Below, in pieces: positions 47,513 to 55,723 of a stretch of DNA of 64,000 nt (positions are counted from its first letter, which is position 1; each line of letters starts with the position of its first letter). Location: NCBI GenBank assembly GCA_045585835.1, contig JAZMZG010000028.1, positions 1 through 64,000 of the forward strand, in the 5' to 3' direction. The notes beneath the pieces were generated by a model that had not been told where the DNA came from, did no database searches, and saw nothing but the letters and a program-made list of their open reading frames with translations. The position numbers and the translations under genes were made by a program. The stretch comes from CALCTE01 sp045585835 (GTDB taxonomy: Bacteria; Bacillota; Clostridia; Oscillospirales; CAG-272).

Positions 47513-48685
47513 TTACAAGCCGATGCTTTCAAGGAAATTTTCAATTTCCGCCGCTTCGTTTTCGGATACCGAGTTACTTAACTTGACCTCGCGAAGTCCT
47601 CGTTTGAATTTTTCTTTTTTAAATAAACGAAGCCATCTTGCGATTTGCATAAACGGAAAAAGCCATTTATGCTTTTCCAAAAAGGGATAGTGGATCTTAA
47701 GCGCATCGTAAGGCAGAAATACCCTCGATAAAATATATCTTGCTTTACTGCCCTTTTTGTTTTGCGCCAAGGCGACTCTGTTTTCCAAAGTGCCGTAGAC
47801 GCCGCCCTTTAATATATATTCCTCCATCTGCAGAGAAATCGGGGTATGCGATTTTTCTTCAAACCACGCATCCGTTACGCAAAGAACGCTGTCGTAAAAT
47901 TTTTCGATGCCCGAGCGTCTTAAATACTCCCGCACGACGTTATCGTCATAAGAGAGCTTGTTTTTTATTACGTACAGGTCAACAAAAGGCTTGATGCCGC
48001 AGCCACCGCTCAAAAAATGATACGACATATGCGCAATATGATGGAAGACGAAATACTCATTCGTCTGCTCGTATCGGAAGCTGTTCTCGTTTGCTCGCTT
48101 TGAATGTTCCCAAACCTCCGACAAAAGTCCGTCTATATTGTCCTTGTTTTCTTTGATATTAAAATGCAACTCGAGGTGGACTGCGTTTTTCGAGTACAAA
48201 GAAACGTCGTGATAATCTCTTTTGCCGTCCGTTTTCCAATGCTCCGTGGCAACGAGCGCAGAAATTGACCTTTCTATATCCTCTTTGTGCACCAAAACGT
48301 CGATATCGCAGCTCGTTCGCATCCATTCTTCAGGATAAAAGGGACGGATAACAGAGCCCTTGAGAAGCATATACGGTATCCTCGCATCTTCAAAAGCACC
48401 GCAGACCTCGCCAAGCGCATATTTTATCTGTTCGGTGCGATATACGGCTTGAAGCTGCTTTTTTTGAAATTTCAAAGACGCCTCGCCGTCGCCGAGCAGA
48501 CCGCACTTATGTAATGCGCTTGATACAAGGTGCGCCATATCGTGAGCGTTTGCAACTTGGTAAAGCTCCGAAAGCTCCCGCTCCGACAAGCACTTTACTC
48601 CCTCAAGCTCGGCACCGCATATTCCCAAACGGAGCAGCTCAAAAAATATTTCATTTACGCTCATCGCTCCGTTTTTGTCTGTCAT
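47513..48685 (-). CDS. Nucleotidyltransferase-like protein of the NTP_transf_5 type
   Basis: About 390 residues from ATG at 48685 (GGAG upstream; TGATG overlap with the epimerase stop). Central motif MLLKGSVIRPFYPEEWMRTSCDIDVLVHKEDI carries the G-S and D-x-D of the nucleotidyltransferase fold, followed by HDVSLYSKNAVHLELHFNIKE. Such proteins are common in polysaccharide gene clusters; substrate unknown. It ends the cap-type operon. Confidence 0.7.
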   Translation of the reverse strand: MTDKNGAMSVNEIFFELLRLGICGAELEGVKCLSERELSELYQVANAHDMAHLVSSALHKCGLLGDGEASLKFQKKQLQAVYRTEQIKYALGEVCGAFEDARIPYMLLKGSVIRPFYPEEWMRTSCDIDVLVHKEDIERSISALVATEHWKTDGKRDYHDVSLYSKNAVHLELHFNIKENKDNIDGLLSEVWEHSKRANENSFRYEQTNEYFVFHHIAHMSYHFLSGGCGIKPFVDLYVIKNKLSYDDNVVREYLRRSGIEKFYDSVLCVTDAWFEEKSHTPISLQMEEYILKGGVYGTLENRVALAQNKKGSKARYILSRVFLPYDALKIHYPFLEKHKWLFPFMQIARWLRLFKKEKFKRGLREVKLSNSVSENEAAEIENFLESIGL

Positions 48686-49875
48686 CAATATTTTCTCCAA
48701 ACCATCTTATTTACGATGCCCGTATAGCTTTGAATTATCTTCACTACCTTCGTCGATACGTTTTCTTCAACGTAGTCGGGAACGGGGATACCGCAGTCAC
48801 CTCTTTCGTTCATATCGACTGCCGTACTCACGGCCTGCAAAAGCCCCGCTTCGTCTATTCCCGCAAGTACAAAGCACGCCTTGTCAAGCGCTTCGGGGCG
48901 CTCGGTAGAGGTTCTGATGCAAACTGCGGGGAAGGGGTGTCCGACACTCGTAAAGAAGCTCGATTCCTCGGGAAGCGTTCCGCTGTCGGATACGACAGCA
49001 AAAGCATTCATCTGTAATTTATTGTAATCGTGGAATCCGAGAGGCTCGTTCATTCGAACACGCCTATCAAGCTTAAAGCCCGTCGCTTCAAGGCGCTTTT
49101 TGGAGCGGGGGTGGCAAGAATAAAGTATGGGCATATCATACTTTTCAGCGAGCTTGTTTATCGCCGTGAAAAGACTTGTGAAATTCTTTTCCGTATCTAT
49201 ATTTTCCTCTCTGTGCGCAGAAAGAAGAATATATTTCTGCCTCTCAAGTCCAAGACGGGAAAGCACGTCGCTTGCTTTTATTTCGGCGAGATTTTGAGAA
49301 AGGACCTCCGCCATAGGCGAGCCCGTAACATAGGTGCGTTCTTTGGGCAGGCCGCACTCGTGCAAATAACAGCGGGCGTGCTCACTGTAGGCAAGATTTA
49401 CGTCCGAGATAATGTCAACTATTCTTCTGTTGGTCTCCTCCGGTAAGCACTCGTCCTTGCATCTGTTGCCCGCTTCCATATGGAAAATCGGTATATGCAA
49501 TCTCTTTGCGGCAATTGCGGAAAGACAGGAATTCGTGTCGCCGAGAATAAGAAGTGCGTCGGGCTTTATCTCATTCATCAGCTTATACGAGCAGTTGATG
49601 ATATTGCCGACCGTTGCGCCGAGGTCGTCACCGACTGCGTCCATATATACCTCGGGTTCATCAAGCTTCAAGTCCTTGAAGAACACACCGTTTAAGTTAT
49701 AATCGTAGTTTTGTCCCGTATGCGCAAGGACAGTATCAAAATACGTACGGCACTTATTTATAACTGCCGCAAGACGTATTATCTCGGGGCGTGTGCCGAC
49801 GATGATAAGTAACTTTAATTTGCCGTTTTCCTTAAACTTTATATCGCTGTAATCGAGTTTTACGTTCATTTCCAT
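48685..49875 (-). CDS. capG: UDP-GlcNAc 2-epimerase-type enzyme (CapG/FnlC-like)
   Basis: 396 residues. Non-hydrolysing epimerase with LLIIVGTRPEIIRLAAVI, HTGQNYDYNLNGVFF, LGDTNSCLSAIAAKRLHIPIFHMEAGNRCKDECLPEETNR and SDSGTLPEESSFF. Placed after CapE and CapF, it most likely performs the third step to UDP-N-acetyl-L-fucosamine; alone it would be read as WecB (UDP-ManNAc). Starts in the stop codon of capF (TAATG) with GAGGTGG upstream. Confidence 0.9.
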   Translation of the reverse strand: MEMNVKLDYSDIKFKENGKLKLLIIVGTRPEIIRLAAVINKCRTYFDTVLAHTGQNYDYNLNGVFFKDLKLDEPEVYMDAVGDDLGATVGNIINCSYKLMNEIKPDALLILGDTNSCLSAIAAKRLHIPIFHMEAGNRCKDECLPEETNRRIVDIISDVNLAYSEHARCYLHECGLPKERTYVTGSPMAEVLSQNLAEIKASDVLSRLGLERQKYILLSAHREENIDTEKNFTSLFTAINKLAEKYDMPILYSCHPRSKKRLEATGFKLDRRVRMNEPLGFHDYNKLQMNAFAVVSDSGTLPEESSFFTSVGHPFPAVCIRTSTERPEALDKACFVLAGIDEAGLLQAVSTAVDMNERGDCGIPVPDYVEENVSTKVVKIIQSYTGIVNKMVWRKY

Positions 49876-51074
49876 TATTCTACCACCTCAAAAAACGTAT
49901 CCGGGTGATTTTGGTCAAACTGCTCGTTTGCCCACATCACCGTTACAAGATTTTCCGTTTCGGATAAATTGATGATATTGTGAGTGTATCCGGGGAGCAT
50001 ATGCACTGCCTCTATCTTTTCTCCGCTGACCTCAAAATCAAGCACCTCGTCTGTGCCTATCTTTCGCAGCTGAATAAGCCCCTTTCCGCTTACCACTATG
50101 AAAAATTCCCATTTCGTATGGTGCCAATGCTGACCTTTGGTAATGCCGGGCTTTGAAATATTAACGGAAAACTGTCCGCACTTTTCGGTTTTTAAAAGCT
50201 CAGTAAAGCTGCCTCGCACGTCTTCGTTCATCTTTAAAGGGAAGACTATCTTCTCCTTCGGAAGATAGGAAAGGTAGGTGCTGTAGAGCTTCTTTGCAAA
50301 ACTGCCCTCGGGTATCTCGGGCATAACAAGTGTTCGTGTCTGCGCTTTGAAGCTGTCAAGCAAGTCTACTATCTGCCCAAGCGTGACCTTATGTGATACA
50401 GGTGCTGCACAGTATTTCCCGTCGGCACACATCACCGTGTCGATTCCGTCAAACGTACAGCGATGTTCTTTCCCCTCCAAAGCATCGAGCATTTCTGTAA
50501 CGAGGTCGTCAATATACAAAAGCTCAAGCTGTACGCTTCGGTCGCTTACCGTTATCGGCAAATCGTTTGCAATATTGTTGCAAAAGGTCGCAACCGCACT
50601 GTTATAGTTCGGTCTGCACCACTTGCCGAAAAGATTGGGGAAGCGGTATACGAGCACCTTTGCGCCCGTTTCTTCGCCGTATGAAAACGCAAGCTCCTCG
50701 CCCGCTTTTTTGCTTCTGCCGTAGTCGCTGTCATACCTGCCTATACAGGTAGCCTGAATTGACGACGAAAACATAACGGGACAAGTGTTTTTATGCTTTT
50801 TGAGCGTCTTGAGAAGCGTAGACGCAAAGCCGAAGTTGCCTTGCATAAACTCCTCGGGATCTTTCGGACGGTTTACACCCGCAAGGTTAAATACAAAATC
50901 CGCTTTTTCGCAATATTCGTCCAAAAGCGAAGGGTCTGTCTCGACGTCGTATTCATAAATCTCGTCTATCGCAAGCGCAGGGCGCGTCTTATCCTTGCCG
51001 TCTTTGATGTTAGCAAGAAAGGCACAAAGATTTTTGCCGACAAAGCCTTCGGCTCCCGTTACAAGTACCCTCAT
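49875..51074 (-). CDS. capF: CapF-type reductase with C-terminal cupin
   Basis: 399 residues. N-terminal SDR domain (VLVTGAEGFVGKNLCAFL, then YGRSKKAGE with the Tyr-x3-Lys pair) and a C-terminal cupin (about 265-399) with GITKGQHWHHTKWEFFIVVSG supplying zinc ligands. This two-domain form is specific to CapF/FnlB, the C-4 reductase step in UDP-L-FucNAc synthesis. Start is ATG at 51074, overlapping the capE stop (TGATG). Confidence 0.92.
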   Translation of the reverse strand: MRVLVTGAEGFVGKNLCAFLANIKDGKDKTRPALAIDEIYEYDVETDPSLLDEYCEKADFVFNLAGVNRPKDPEEFMQGNFGFASTLLKTLKKHKNTCPVMFSSSIQATCIGRYDSDYGRSKKAGEELAFSYGEETGAKVLVYRFPNLFGKWCRPNYNSAVATFCNNIANDLPITVSDRSVQLELLYIDDLVTEMLDALEGKEHRCTFDGIDTVMCADGKYCAAPVSHKVTLGQIVDLLDSFKAQTRTLVMPEIPEGSFAKKLYSTYLSYLPKEKIVFPLKMNEDVRGSFTELLKTEKCGQFSVNISKPGITKGQHWHHTKWEFFIVVSGKGLIQLRKIGTDEVLDFEVSGEKIEAVHMLPGYTHNIINLSETENLVTVMWANEQFDQNHPDTFFEVVE

Positions 51075-52114
51075 CAATTCGCTCCCTTTTTAAGCTCGTC
51101 CCGAATGTAAGCAAGACTTGCGATTTTTGTTTTGGTTTCTTCAACGCTCAAGAGATTTGTATTATTTGAATTGAATTCCGTAAGCATATTGCGCTCGGTG
51201 TCGCCTTTGCTGAAGTATTTATCGTAATTTAAGCCTCGATTGTCGCAGGGCACACGGTAGAAATCGCCCATATCGACAGCGTGAGCGCACTCCTCGTTGG
51301 TAAGCAGTGTTTCATACATCTTTTCGCCGTGTCGGATACCGATTATCTTTATGTTGTCCTTATTGCCTCCAAAAAGCTCGCATACGGCTTCAGCCTGCGT
51401 CTTGATAGTGCAGGCGGGTGCTTTTTGAACGAGAATATCGCCCGCTTTGCCGTGTTCAAACGCAAAGAGCACAAGGTCTACCGCTTCGTCAAGCGACATA
51501 ATAAAGCGTGTCATCGTAGGCTCTGTAATCGTGATGGGATTGCCGTTTCTGATTTGGTCAATCCAAAGCGGGATAACGGAGCCGCGAGAGCACATAACGT
51601 TGCCGTAGCGAGTACAGCATATCTTCGTTTGGGTAGTTGTACGTGCCTTCGCAACGACGACCTTTTCCATCATAGCCTTAGACGTGCCCATCGCATTTAC
51701 GGGATAAGCCGCCTTGTCGGTGGATAGGCAAACGACGTTCTTTACGCCCGCTTCAATAGCGGCAGTCAGTACGTTTTCCGTGCCGAGCACGTTGGTCTTG
51801 ACCGCTTCTATAGGGAAGAATTCGCAAGACGGCACTTGCTTTAGGGCGGCGGCGTGGAATATATAATCCACACCGTGCATAGCATTCTTAACACTTGCAA
51901 TATCACGCACGTCACCGATGTAGAAGCTTATCTTATCCGCAACCTCGGGCATCTTTGCTTGAAACTCGTGGCGCATATCGTCCTGCTTCTTCTCGTCACG
52001 TGAAAATATGCGTATTTCGCCTATATCCGTTTTGAGAAATCTGTTAAGCACGGCGTTGCCGAAACTTCCCGTGCCACCCGTTATAAGTAATGTTTTATCT
52101 TTAAAAAGTGACAT
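51074..52114 (-). CDS. capE: UDP-GlcNAc 4,6-dehydratase/5-epimerase (CapE/FnlA-like)
   Basis: 346 residues. Extended SDR: LLITGGTGSFGNAVLNRFL, FHAAALKQVPSCEFFPIEAVKTNVLGTENV, and MGTSKAMMEKV where the catalytic Tyr of ordinary SDRs is replaced by Met, as in the CapE/FnlA/PseB group. First enzyme toward UDP-L-FucNAc. AGGAGCAGCGGAAG precedes ATG. First gene of the four-gene operon. Confidence 0.92.
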   Translation of the reverse strand: MSLFKDKTLLITGGTGSFGNAVLNRFLKTDIGEIRIFSRDEKKQDDMRHEFQAKMPEVADKISFYIGDVRDIASVKNAMHGVDYIFHAAALKQVPSCEFFPIEAVKTNVLGTENVLTAAIEAGVKNVVCLSTDKAAYPVNAMGTSKAMMEKVVVAKARTTTQTKICCTRYGNVMCSRGSVIPLWIDQIRNGNPITITEPTMTRFIMSLDEAVDLVLFAFEHGKAGDILVQKAPACTIKTQAEAVCELFGGNKDNIKIIGIRHGEKMYETLLTNEECAHAVDMGDFYRVPCDNRGLNYDKYFSKGDTERNMLTEFNSNNTNLLSVEETKTKIASLAYIRDELKKGAN

Positions 52115-52214
52115 CTTCCGCTGCTCCTTTTTTATTTTTTATTTTATAAGCACCGCTTTAAGTTTTTGAATAAAAACAGTCAAAAGACTTGCATACTTTG
52201 CCCATTATATTTAT

Positions 52215-52243
52215 ATTGTAGCATTAAAAATACCCGCCGTCAA
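52215..52243 (-). promoter_or_regulatory. Promoter of the capE-capF-capG operon
   Basis: Minus strand TTGACG (52243-52238), 17-bp spacer, TACAAT (52220-52215) with extended -10 ATGCTACAAT. Confidence 0.8.
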
Positions 52244-52383
52244 CAAATTTCACATTATTTTATTTTATATAGTAGATAAAATACGGCAGAATAGTCAAAA
52301 TTAATCAAAAATTCCACTTTTTTCAACGAAATTTAATGGCGCATTCAATCAAAATACATATTTCTTTATATCACAAATTTATA

Positions 52384-52412
52384 TTGAATTTTGTCGATTT
52401 TTATGCTACAAT
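52384..52412 (+). promoter_or_regulatory. Promoter of the phosphoglycerol transferase gene
   Basis: TTGAAT (52384-52389), 17-bp spacer, TACAAT (52407-52412) with extended -10 ATGCTACAAT. Confidence 0.8.
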
Positions 52413-52440
52413 TACTTTTGTCGGAAAGGAGCGGTACTTG

Positions 52441-54015
52441 ATGAAAAAAGACCATAACACAAACAAAACCGAACAAAAAAACAAACATACAGGCTTTATG
52501 AGAGTTATTTTTTCCGCCGTCTCTTTGTCGTTTTGTACACTTCTTGCTTGCTCTGCGACGTGGTATATAAACCTTTATGGCAACGTCGGCTTTGATTCGG
52601 TTATATATTCACTTATTGCCGGCACGAGAGGCATAAACAAAGACGTCTTGGTAAAATACATATTGCAAGCGCTTTTGCCCGCAATAGCGATCACCTTGCT
52701 TCTTATGTTTTTTCTGTACGCAAAGACTAAAAAACACTTGAAATTAAAGTTCAAATCAAACAAAACGGTCACTATATATCCTTTCCAAAGAACAGTGTCG
52801 TTCATTCTTGCGCTTTGCATAAGCTTCGGACTTTTCATTTTCGCCATAACGAAGGTAGAGCTTGCTTCGGAGCTTGTGTTAGCCGTACAGACGACGAAAT
52901 TTTACGAGGAAGAATACGTAGATCCTAACACAGTCAATATCGAATTTCCCGAGAAAAAACAAAATCTTATCTTTATTTTGCTTGAGTCGGTAGAAACGTC
53001 CTTCGTCGCGAAAGAACAAGGCGGCGGCAGAGAGGAAAGCCTCATTCCCGAGCTTTACGAGCTTGCCGTCGACGAAAACAACGTAAACTTTTCAAACACC
53101 GAGGGATTTGGCGGTGCTCTGGCGCTGACAGGCGGAACTTGGACTATCGGCGCTATGGTGTCACAAACCGCAGGAGTTCCGCTTCACGTTCCGATAAACG
53201 TGGACAGAAACGAATACGGCAAAGACGATTTCTTGCCGGGTATAACTTCTCTTTCCGATATTTTGCACGAAAACGGATATAATCAAGCCGTTATGGTGGG
53301 CTCTGATTCGGAATACGCAGGCAGACATCAGTTTTACATGCAACACGGCACGGATACGTTTTTCGACCTATATACCGCAAGGGAAAAAAATATAATTCCC
53401 GAAAACTATTTCGTCTGGTGGGGCATGGACGATAAATATCTTTTCGAATACGCAAAAGAAGAAATAACGGATATGGCTAGTAAAGACGAACCTTTCGCTT
53501 TCACGCTGCTTACGGTCGATACTCACGCTTGGGGCGGTTGGGTGTGTGATGACTGCGAAAACGAGTTCGACATTCCTTACGACAACGTATACGCTTGCTC
53601 CAGCAAAAAAGTTGCGGAATTCGTCGAATGGATAAAAGTACAGGACTTCTTTGAAAACACTACCGTTATTTTATGCGGCGACCATCTTACGATGGACAGA
53701 GACTACATAGACAAAACCATCGGCGAAGATTATGATCGCAGAGTTTATAACTGTTTTATAAATTCCCGCAAGACCCCCAAAAAAGAAAAAATGAGAGAGT
53801 TTTCCACTCTCGATATGTTCCCCACCATACTCTCCTCTCTCGGTTGCGAAATAGAGGGCGACCGGCTTGGGCTCGGTGTGGATCTGTTCTCAGAAAAAGA
53901 AACGTTTACGGAAAGTATGGGTTCTGTCGAATTTGACAAAGAATTGTCAAAACGAAGCGTCTATTACGAAAAAAACTTTTATTCGTCAAAAAACAAAGAA
54001 AAAGATAAGCAGTGA
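52441..54015 (+). CDS. LTA synthase/OpgB-like phosphoglycerol transferase
   Basis: 524 residues from ATG at 52441 (GGAAAGGAGCGG upstream; the frame opens earlier inside the promoter). Three to four N-terminal helices (to about 150), then an extracytoplasmic sulfatase-fold domain. Motifs: NLIFILLESVETSF (metal site), GGTWTIGAMVSQTAGVPL with the catalytic Thr, VMVGSDSEYAGRHQFYMQHG, LLTVDTHAWGGWVCDDC and TVILCGDHLTM. The GTWTIGAM-x-Q-x-x-GVPL form is that of OpgB/MdoB-type transferases more than LtaS. Transfers phosphoglycerol from phosphatidylglycerol to a surface glycan. Confidence 0.88.
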   Translation: MKKDHNTNKTEQKNKHTGFMRVIFSAVSLSFCTLLACSATWYINLYGNVGFDSVIYSLIAGTRGINKDVLVKYILQALLPAIAITLLLMFFLYAKTKKHLKLKFKSNKTVTIYPFQRTVSFILALCISFGLFIFAITKVELASELVLAVQTTKFYEEEYVDPNTVNIEFPEKKQNLIFILLESVETSFVAKEQGGGREESLIPELYELAVDENNVNFSNTEGFGGALALTGGTWTIGAMVSQTAGVPLHVPINVDRNEYGKDDFLPGITSLSDILHENGYNQAVMVGSDSEYAGRHQFYMQHGTDTFFDLYTAREKNIIPENYFVWWGMDDKYLFEYAKEEITDMASKDEPFAFTLLTVDTHAWGGWVCDDCENEFDIPYDNVYACSSKKVAEFVEWIKVQDFFENTTVILCGDHLTMDRDYIDKTIGEDYDRRVYNCFINSRKTPKKEKMREFSTLDMFPTILSSLGCEIEGDRLGLGVDLFSEKETFTESMGSVEFDKELSKRSVYYEKNFYSSKNKEKDKQ

Positions 54016-54024
54016 AATCTATAC

Positions 54025-54070
54025 AAAAAGCCGCATCGGAGCCTTTAGCTCCGATGCGGCTTTTGATTTT
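54025..54070 (+). terminator. Terminator of the phosphoglycerol transferase gene
   Basis: AAAAGCCGCATCGGAGC / GCTCCGATGCGGCTTTT-type long stem followed by T-rich sequence. Confidence 0.9.
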
Positions 54071-54079
54071 AACGCAATG

Positions 54080-54107
54080 AAAAAGAAGCCGTTTCCGACT
54101 TCTTTTA
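54080..54107 (-). terminator. Terminator after the small peptide genes
   Basis: AAAAGAAG(T/C)CG stem around a 4-nt loop; the minus-strand side ends in TTCTTTTTC. Confidence 0.7.
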
Positions 54108-54115
54108 AAAAACTA

Positions 54116-54271
54116 TTACCAATTTCCCCAGCCCTTATCGTTCGAATCGGAAGAGCCGTCCCAATCGATGTCGCTGCCAAACATATTACCGGACGAGCTG
54201 GACGTCATAATATCCTCGGTTTCAAATCTTACAGCTTCAACTTCGGGAATGGAATATTCTTTTTTATTCAT
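54116..54271 (-). CDS. 51-residue EDIMTSS peptide (second of a pair)
   Basis: Product: starts MNKKEYSIPEVEAVRFETED, then IMTSSSSG and an acidic, Gly/Asp/Trp-rich end (DIDWDGSSDSNDKGWGNW). AAGGAGAATGTT precedes ATG at 54271; a longer frame from 54358 lacks support. The N-terminal half closely matches the neighbouring 47-residue peptide, while the C-terminal halves differ. Such conserved-leader, variable-core pairs recall RiPP precursors, but no modification enzyme is adjacent. Function unknown. Confidence 0.65.
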   Translation of the reverse strand: MNKKEYSIPEVEAVRFETEDIMTSSSSGNMFGSDIDWDGSSDSNDKGWGNW

Positions 54272-54305
54272 AACATTCTCCTTCCCATAAATCAAAGGCA
54301 TAAAT

Positions 54306-54449
54306 TCAGTTTGCATTTTCCCAATTGTCCCAAGGCTGCCACTCAACGTCTCCCCCATAGCCGTCGCCTTCTCGACTCGAAGTCATTATATCTTCGGACG
54401 CAAAACTAATGAGTTCAGCATCGGGCAATACGTATAATTTCTTTTCCAT
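54306..54449 (-). CDS. 47-residue EDIMTSS peptide (first of a pair)
   Basis: Reads MEKKLYVLPDAELISFASED, then IMTSSREG and an acidic Gly/Trp-rich tail (DGYGGDVEWQPWDNWENAN). GGGAGGAGCAATA precedes ATG at 54449. Shares M-x-KK-x-Y-x-x-P-x-x-E-x-x-x-F-x-x-EDIMTSS with the next gene. Both lie behind one promoter at 54522-54550 and before one terminator. Too short for ordinary gene finders. Confidence 0.65.
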   Translation of the reverse strand: MEKKLYVLPDAELISFASEDIMTSSREGDGYGGDVEWQPWDNWENAN

Positions 54450-54521
54450 TATTGCTCCTCCCAAAAGCCAAAGTAATCAAAAAGATAAAAATGGCGATAA
54501 TAAAATCATTTTACATCTGCT

Positions 54522-54550
54522 ATTATAGACCTATATTTTGCACAAGTCAA
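54522..54550 (-). promoter_or_regulatory. Promoter of the small peptide genes
   Basis: Minus strand TTGACT (54550-54545), 17-bp spacer, TATAAT (54527-54522), about 73 bp before the first start codon. It lies past the end of the FAH gene. Confidence 0.8.
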
Positions 54551-54570
54551 TAGTTTTTTTGAAAAATTTT

Positions 54571-55440
54571 TTATTTTTTACTAAAAAAACGATTTTTTAT
54601 GCTTCCAATACCGTCAATTTCACATATAACCACGTCGTTATGCTTCAAAAATTTAGGCGGATCAAATCCCATTCCAACGCCTGCGGGAGTACCCATTGAT
54701 ATTATCGTCCCCGCTTTTAAGGTCATCGCCGACGAAAGCTCGGATATGACGTGCGGTATATCAAATACCATAAGAGAGGTATTGCTGTTTTGCCTGAGCT
54801 CGCCGTTAACGTACGAGCGTATATTCAAATTTTCAACGTTTTCTATCTCGTCTGCGCTTACAACGCAAGGCCCCATCGACGAAAAACCGTCAAGGCTTTT
54901 TCCGAAATACCATTGTTTATGTCTTGTCTGTACGTCTCTTGCGCTTATATCGTTAAACACCGTATAGCCGAAAACATAGTCGTACGCATCCTCGGCCCTC
55001 ACGCATTTTGCATCTTTTGACAGCACAAATGCAAGCTCCGCTTCGTAATCCACTCTCTCGGTAATATCGTCGTGAAGACATACGTCTTCGCCCGTGCCCA
55101 CCATTTGCGTCGCTCTTTTTGAAAAGTACACGGGGTATGCACGCTCCCGCTCAAACGCTTCCTTCTTATATCTTGCGCTTTCTTTGGCATGCTCTTGGTA
55201 ATTTATTCCGAGGCATATTATATCTTGCTCGGGATATGGTATGGGAGAGGTAAGCGTAAGGCTGCTCACATCTTTTGCGTATGTAAAATCAAGCTCCTTC
55301 GGCGCATATCCCGCTTTTATCATTGACGTCAAATCTTTATACCCAATGCCCGCCTTTTCAAATGACAGCGCCTTTTTTCCGTCGGGAGATAAAACGGCGC
55401 TTATCATTTCACCGCCGTCTTTATAGCAGATATATCTCAT
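54571..55440 (-). CDS. Fumarylacetoacetate hydrolase-family protein
   Basis: 289 residues. The C-terminal ~215 residues form the FAH fold: ICLGINYQEHAKES, VYFSKRATQMVG, VDYEAELAFVLSKDA (metal-binding Glu residues), GYTVFNDISARDVQTRHKQWYFGKSLDGFSSMGPCVV and ISMGTPAGVGMG. Members hydrolyse or decarboxylate beta-diketo acids; the exact substrate (for example acylpyruvate or oxaloacetate) is not visible. Start overlaps the stop of the small membrane gene by 4 bp; last gene of the nad-containing run. Confidence 0.88.
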   Translation of the reverse strand: MRYICYKDGGEMISAVLSPDGKKALSFEKAGIGYKDLTSMIKAGYAPKELDFTYAKDVSSLTLTSPIPYPEQDIICLGINYQEHAKESARYKKEAFERERAYPVYFSKRATQMVGTGEDVCLHDDITERVDYEAELAFVLSKDAKCVRAEDAYDYVFGYTVFNDISARDVQTRHKQWYFGKSLDGFSSMGPCVVSADEIENVENLNIRSYVNGELRQNSNTSLMVFDIPHVISELSSAMTLKAGTIISMGTPAGVGMGFDPPKFLKHNDVVICEIDGIGSIKNRFFSKK

Positions 55441-55688
55441 TTTCTGTTTTTCCTTTTTATAACATTTTCTATAGCCGTAACGCTAATGCACATAAATATC
55501 AGGAGCGCAAAAAACACGGCGCACTGAATATAAAAGCCAACACCCGTAAAGCTAAACAGCATCGCCGCAAACGAAGCACCCATTACGTTATAGGAAAATC
55601 CTTCTCCCGTATCAAAGGTCGCAAATACGGCAAAGACTATGGCGCAAAGCCATATATAAGAGCTTAAATCGGGAATAAGCGTCAACAT
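55437..55688 (-). CDS. Small membrane protein, three helices
   Basis: 83 residues: IWLCAIVFAVFATF, GASFAAMLFSFTGV and IQCAVFFALLIFMCISVTAI as hydrophobic segments and a basic end (KRKNRK). The order of helices around a FDTGEGFSYNVMG loop recalls NfeD-like short membrane proteins, but no clear family match. GAAAGGAAGCTT precedes ATG; coupled to the FAH gene. Confidence 0.6.
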   Translation of the reverse strand: MLTLIPDLSSYIWLCAIVFAVFATFDTGEGFSYNVMGASFAAMLFSFTGVGFYIQCAVFFALLIFMCISVTAIENVIKRKNRK

Positions 55689-55723
55689 AAGCTTCCTTTC
55701 TGTGCAAAAGATTTATGTAGCCT

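Larger units (their letters stand above)
52115..52440. other. Divergent intergenic region (326 bp)
   Basis: AT-rich. It holds the capE promoter (52215-52243, minus) and the promoter of the phosphoglycerol transferase gene (52384-52412, plus). The capE leader is about 95 nt without an obvious terminator-like fold. I see no small reading frame in it. Confidence 0.7.
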
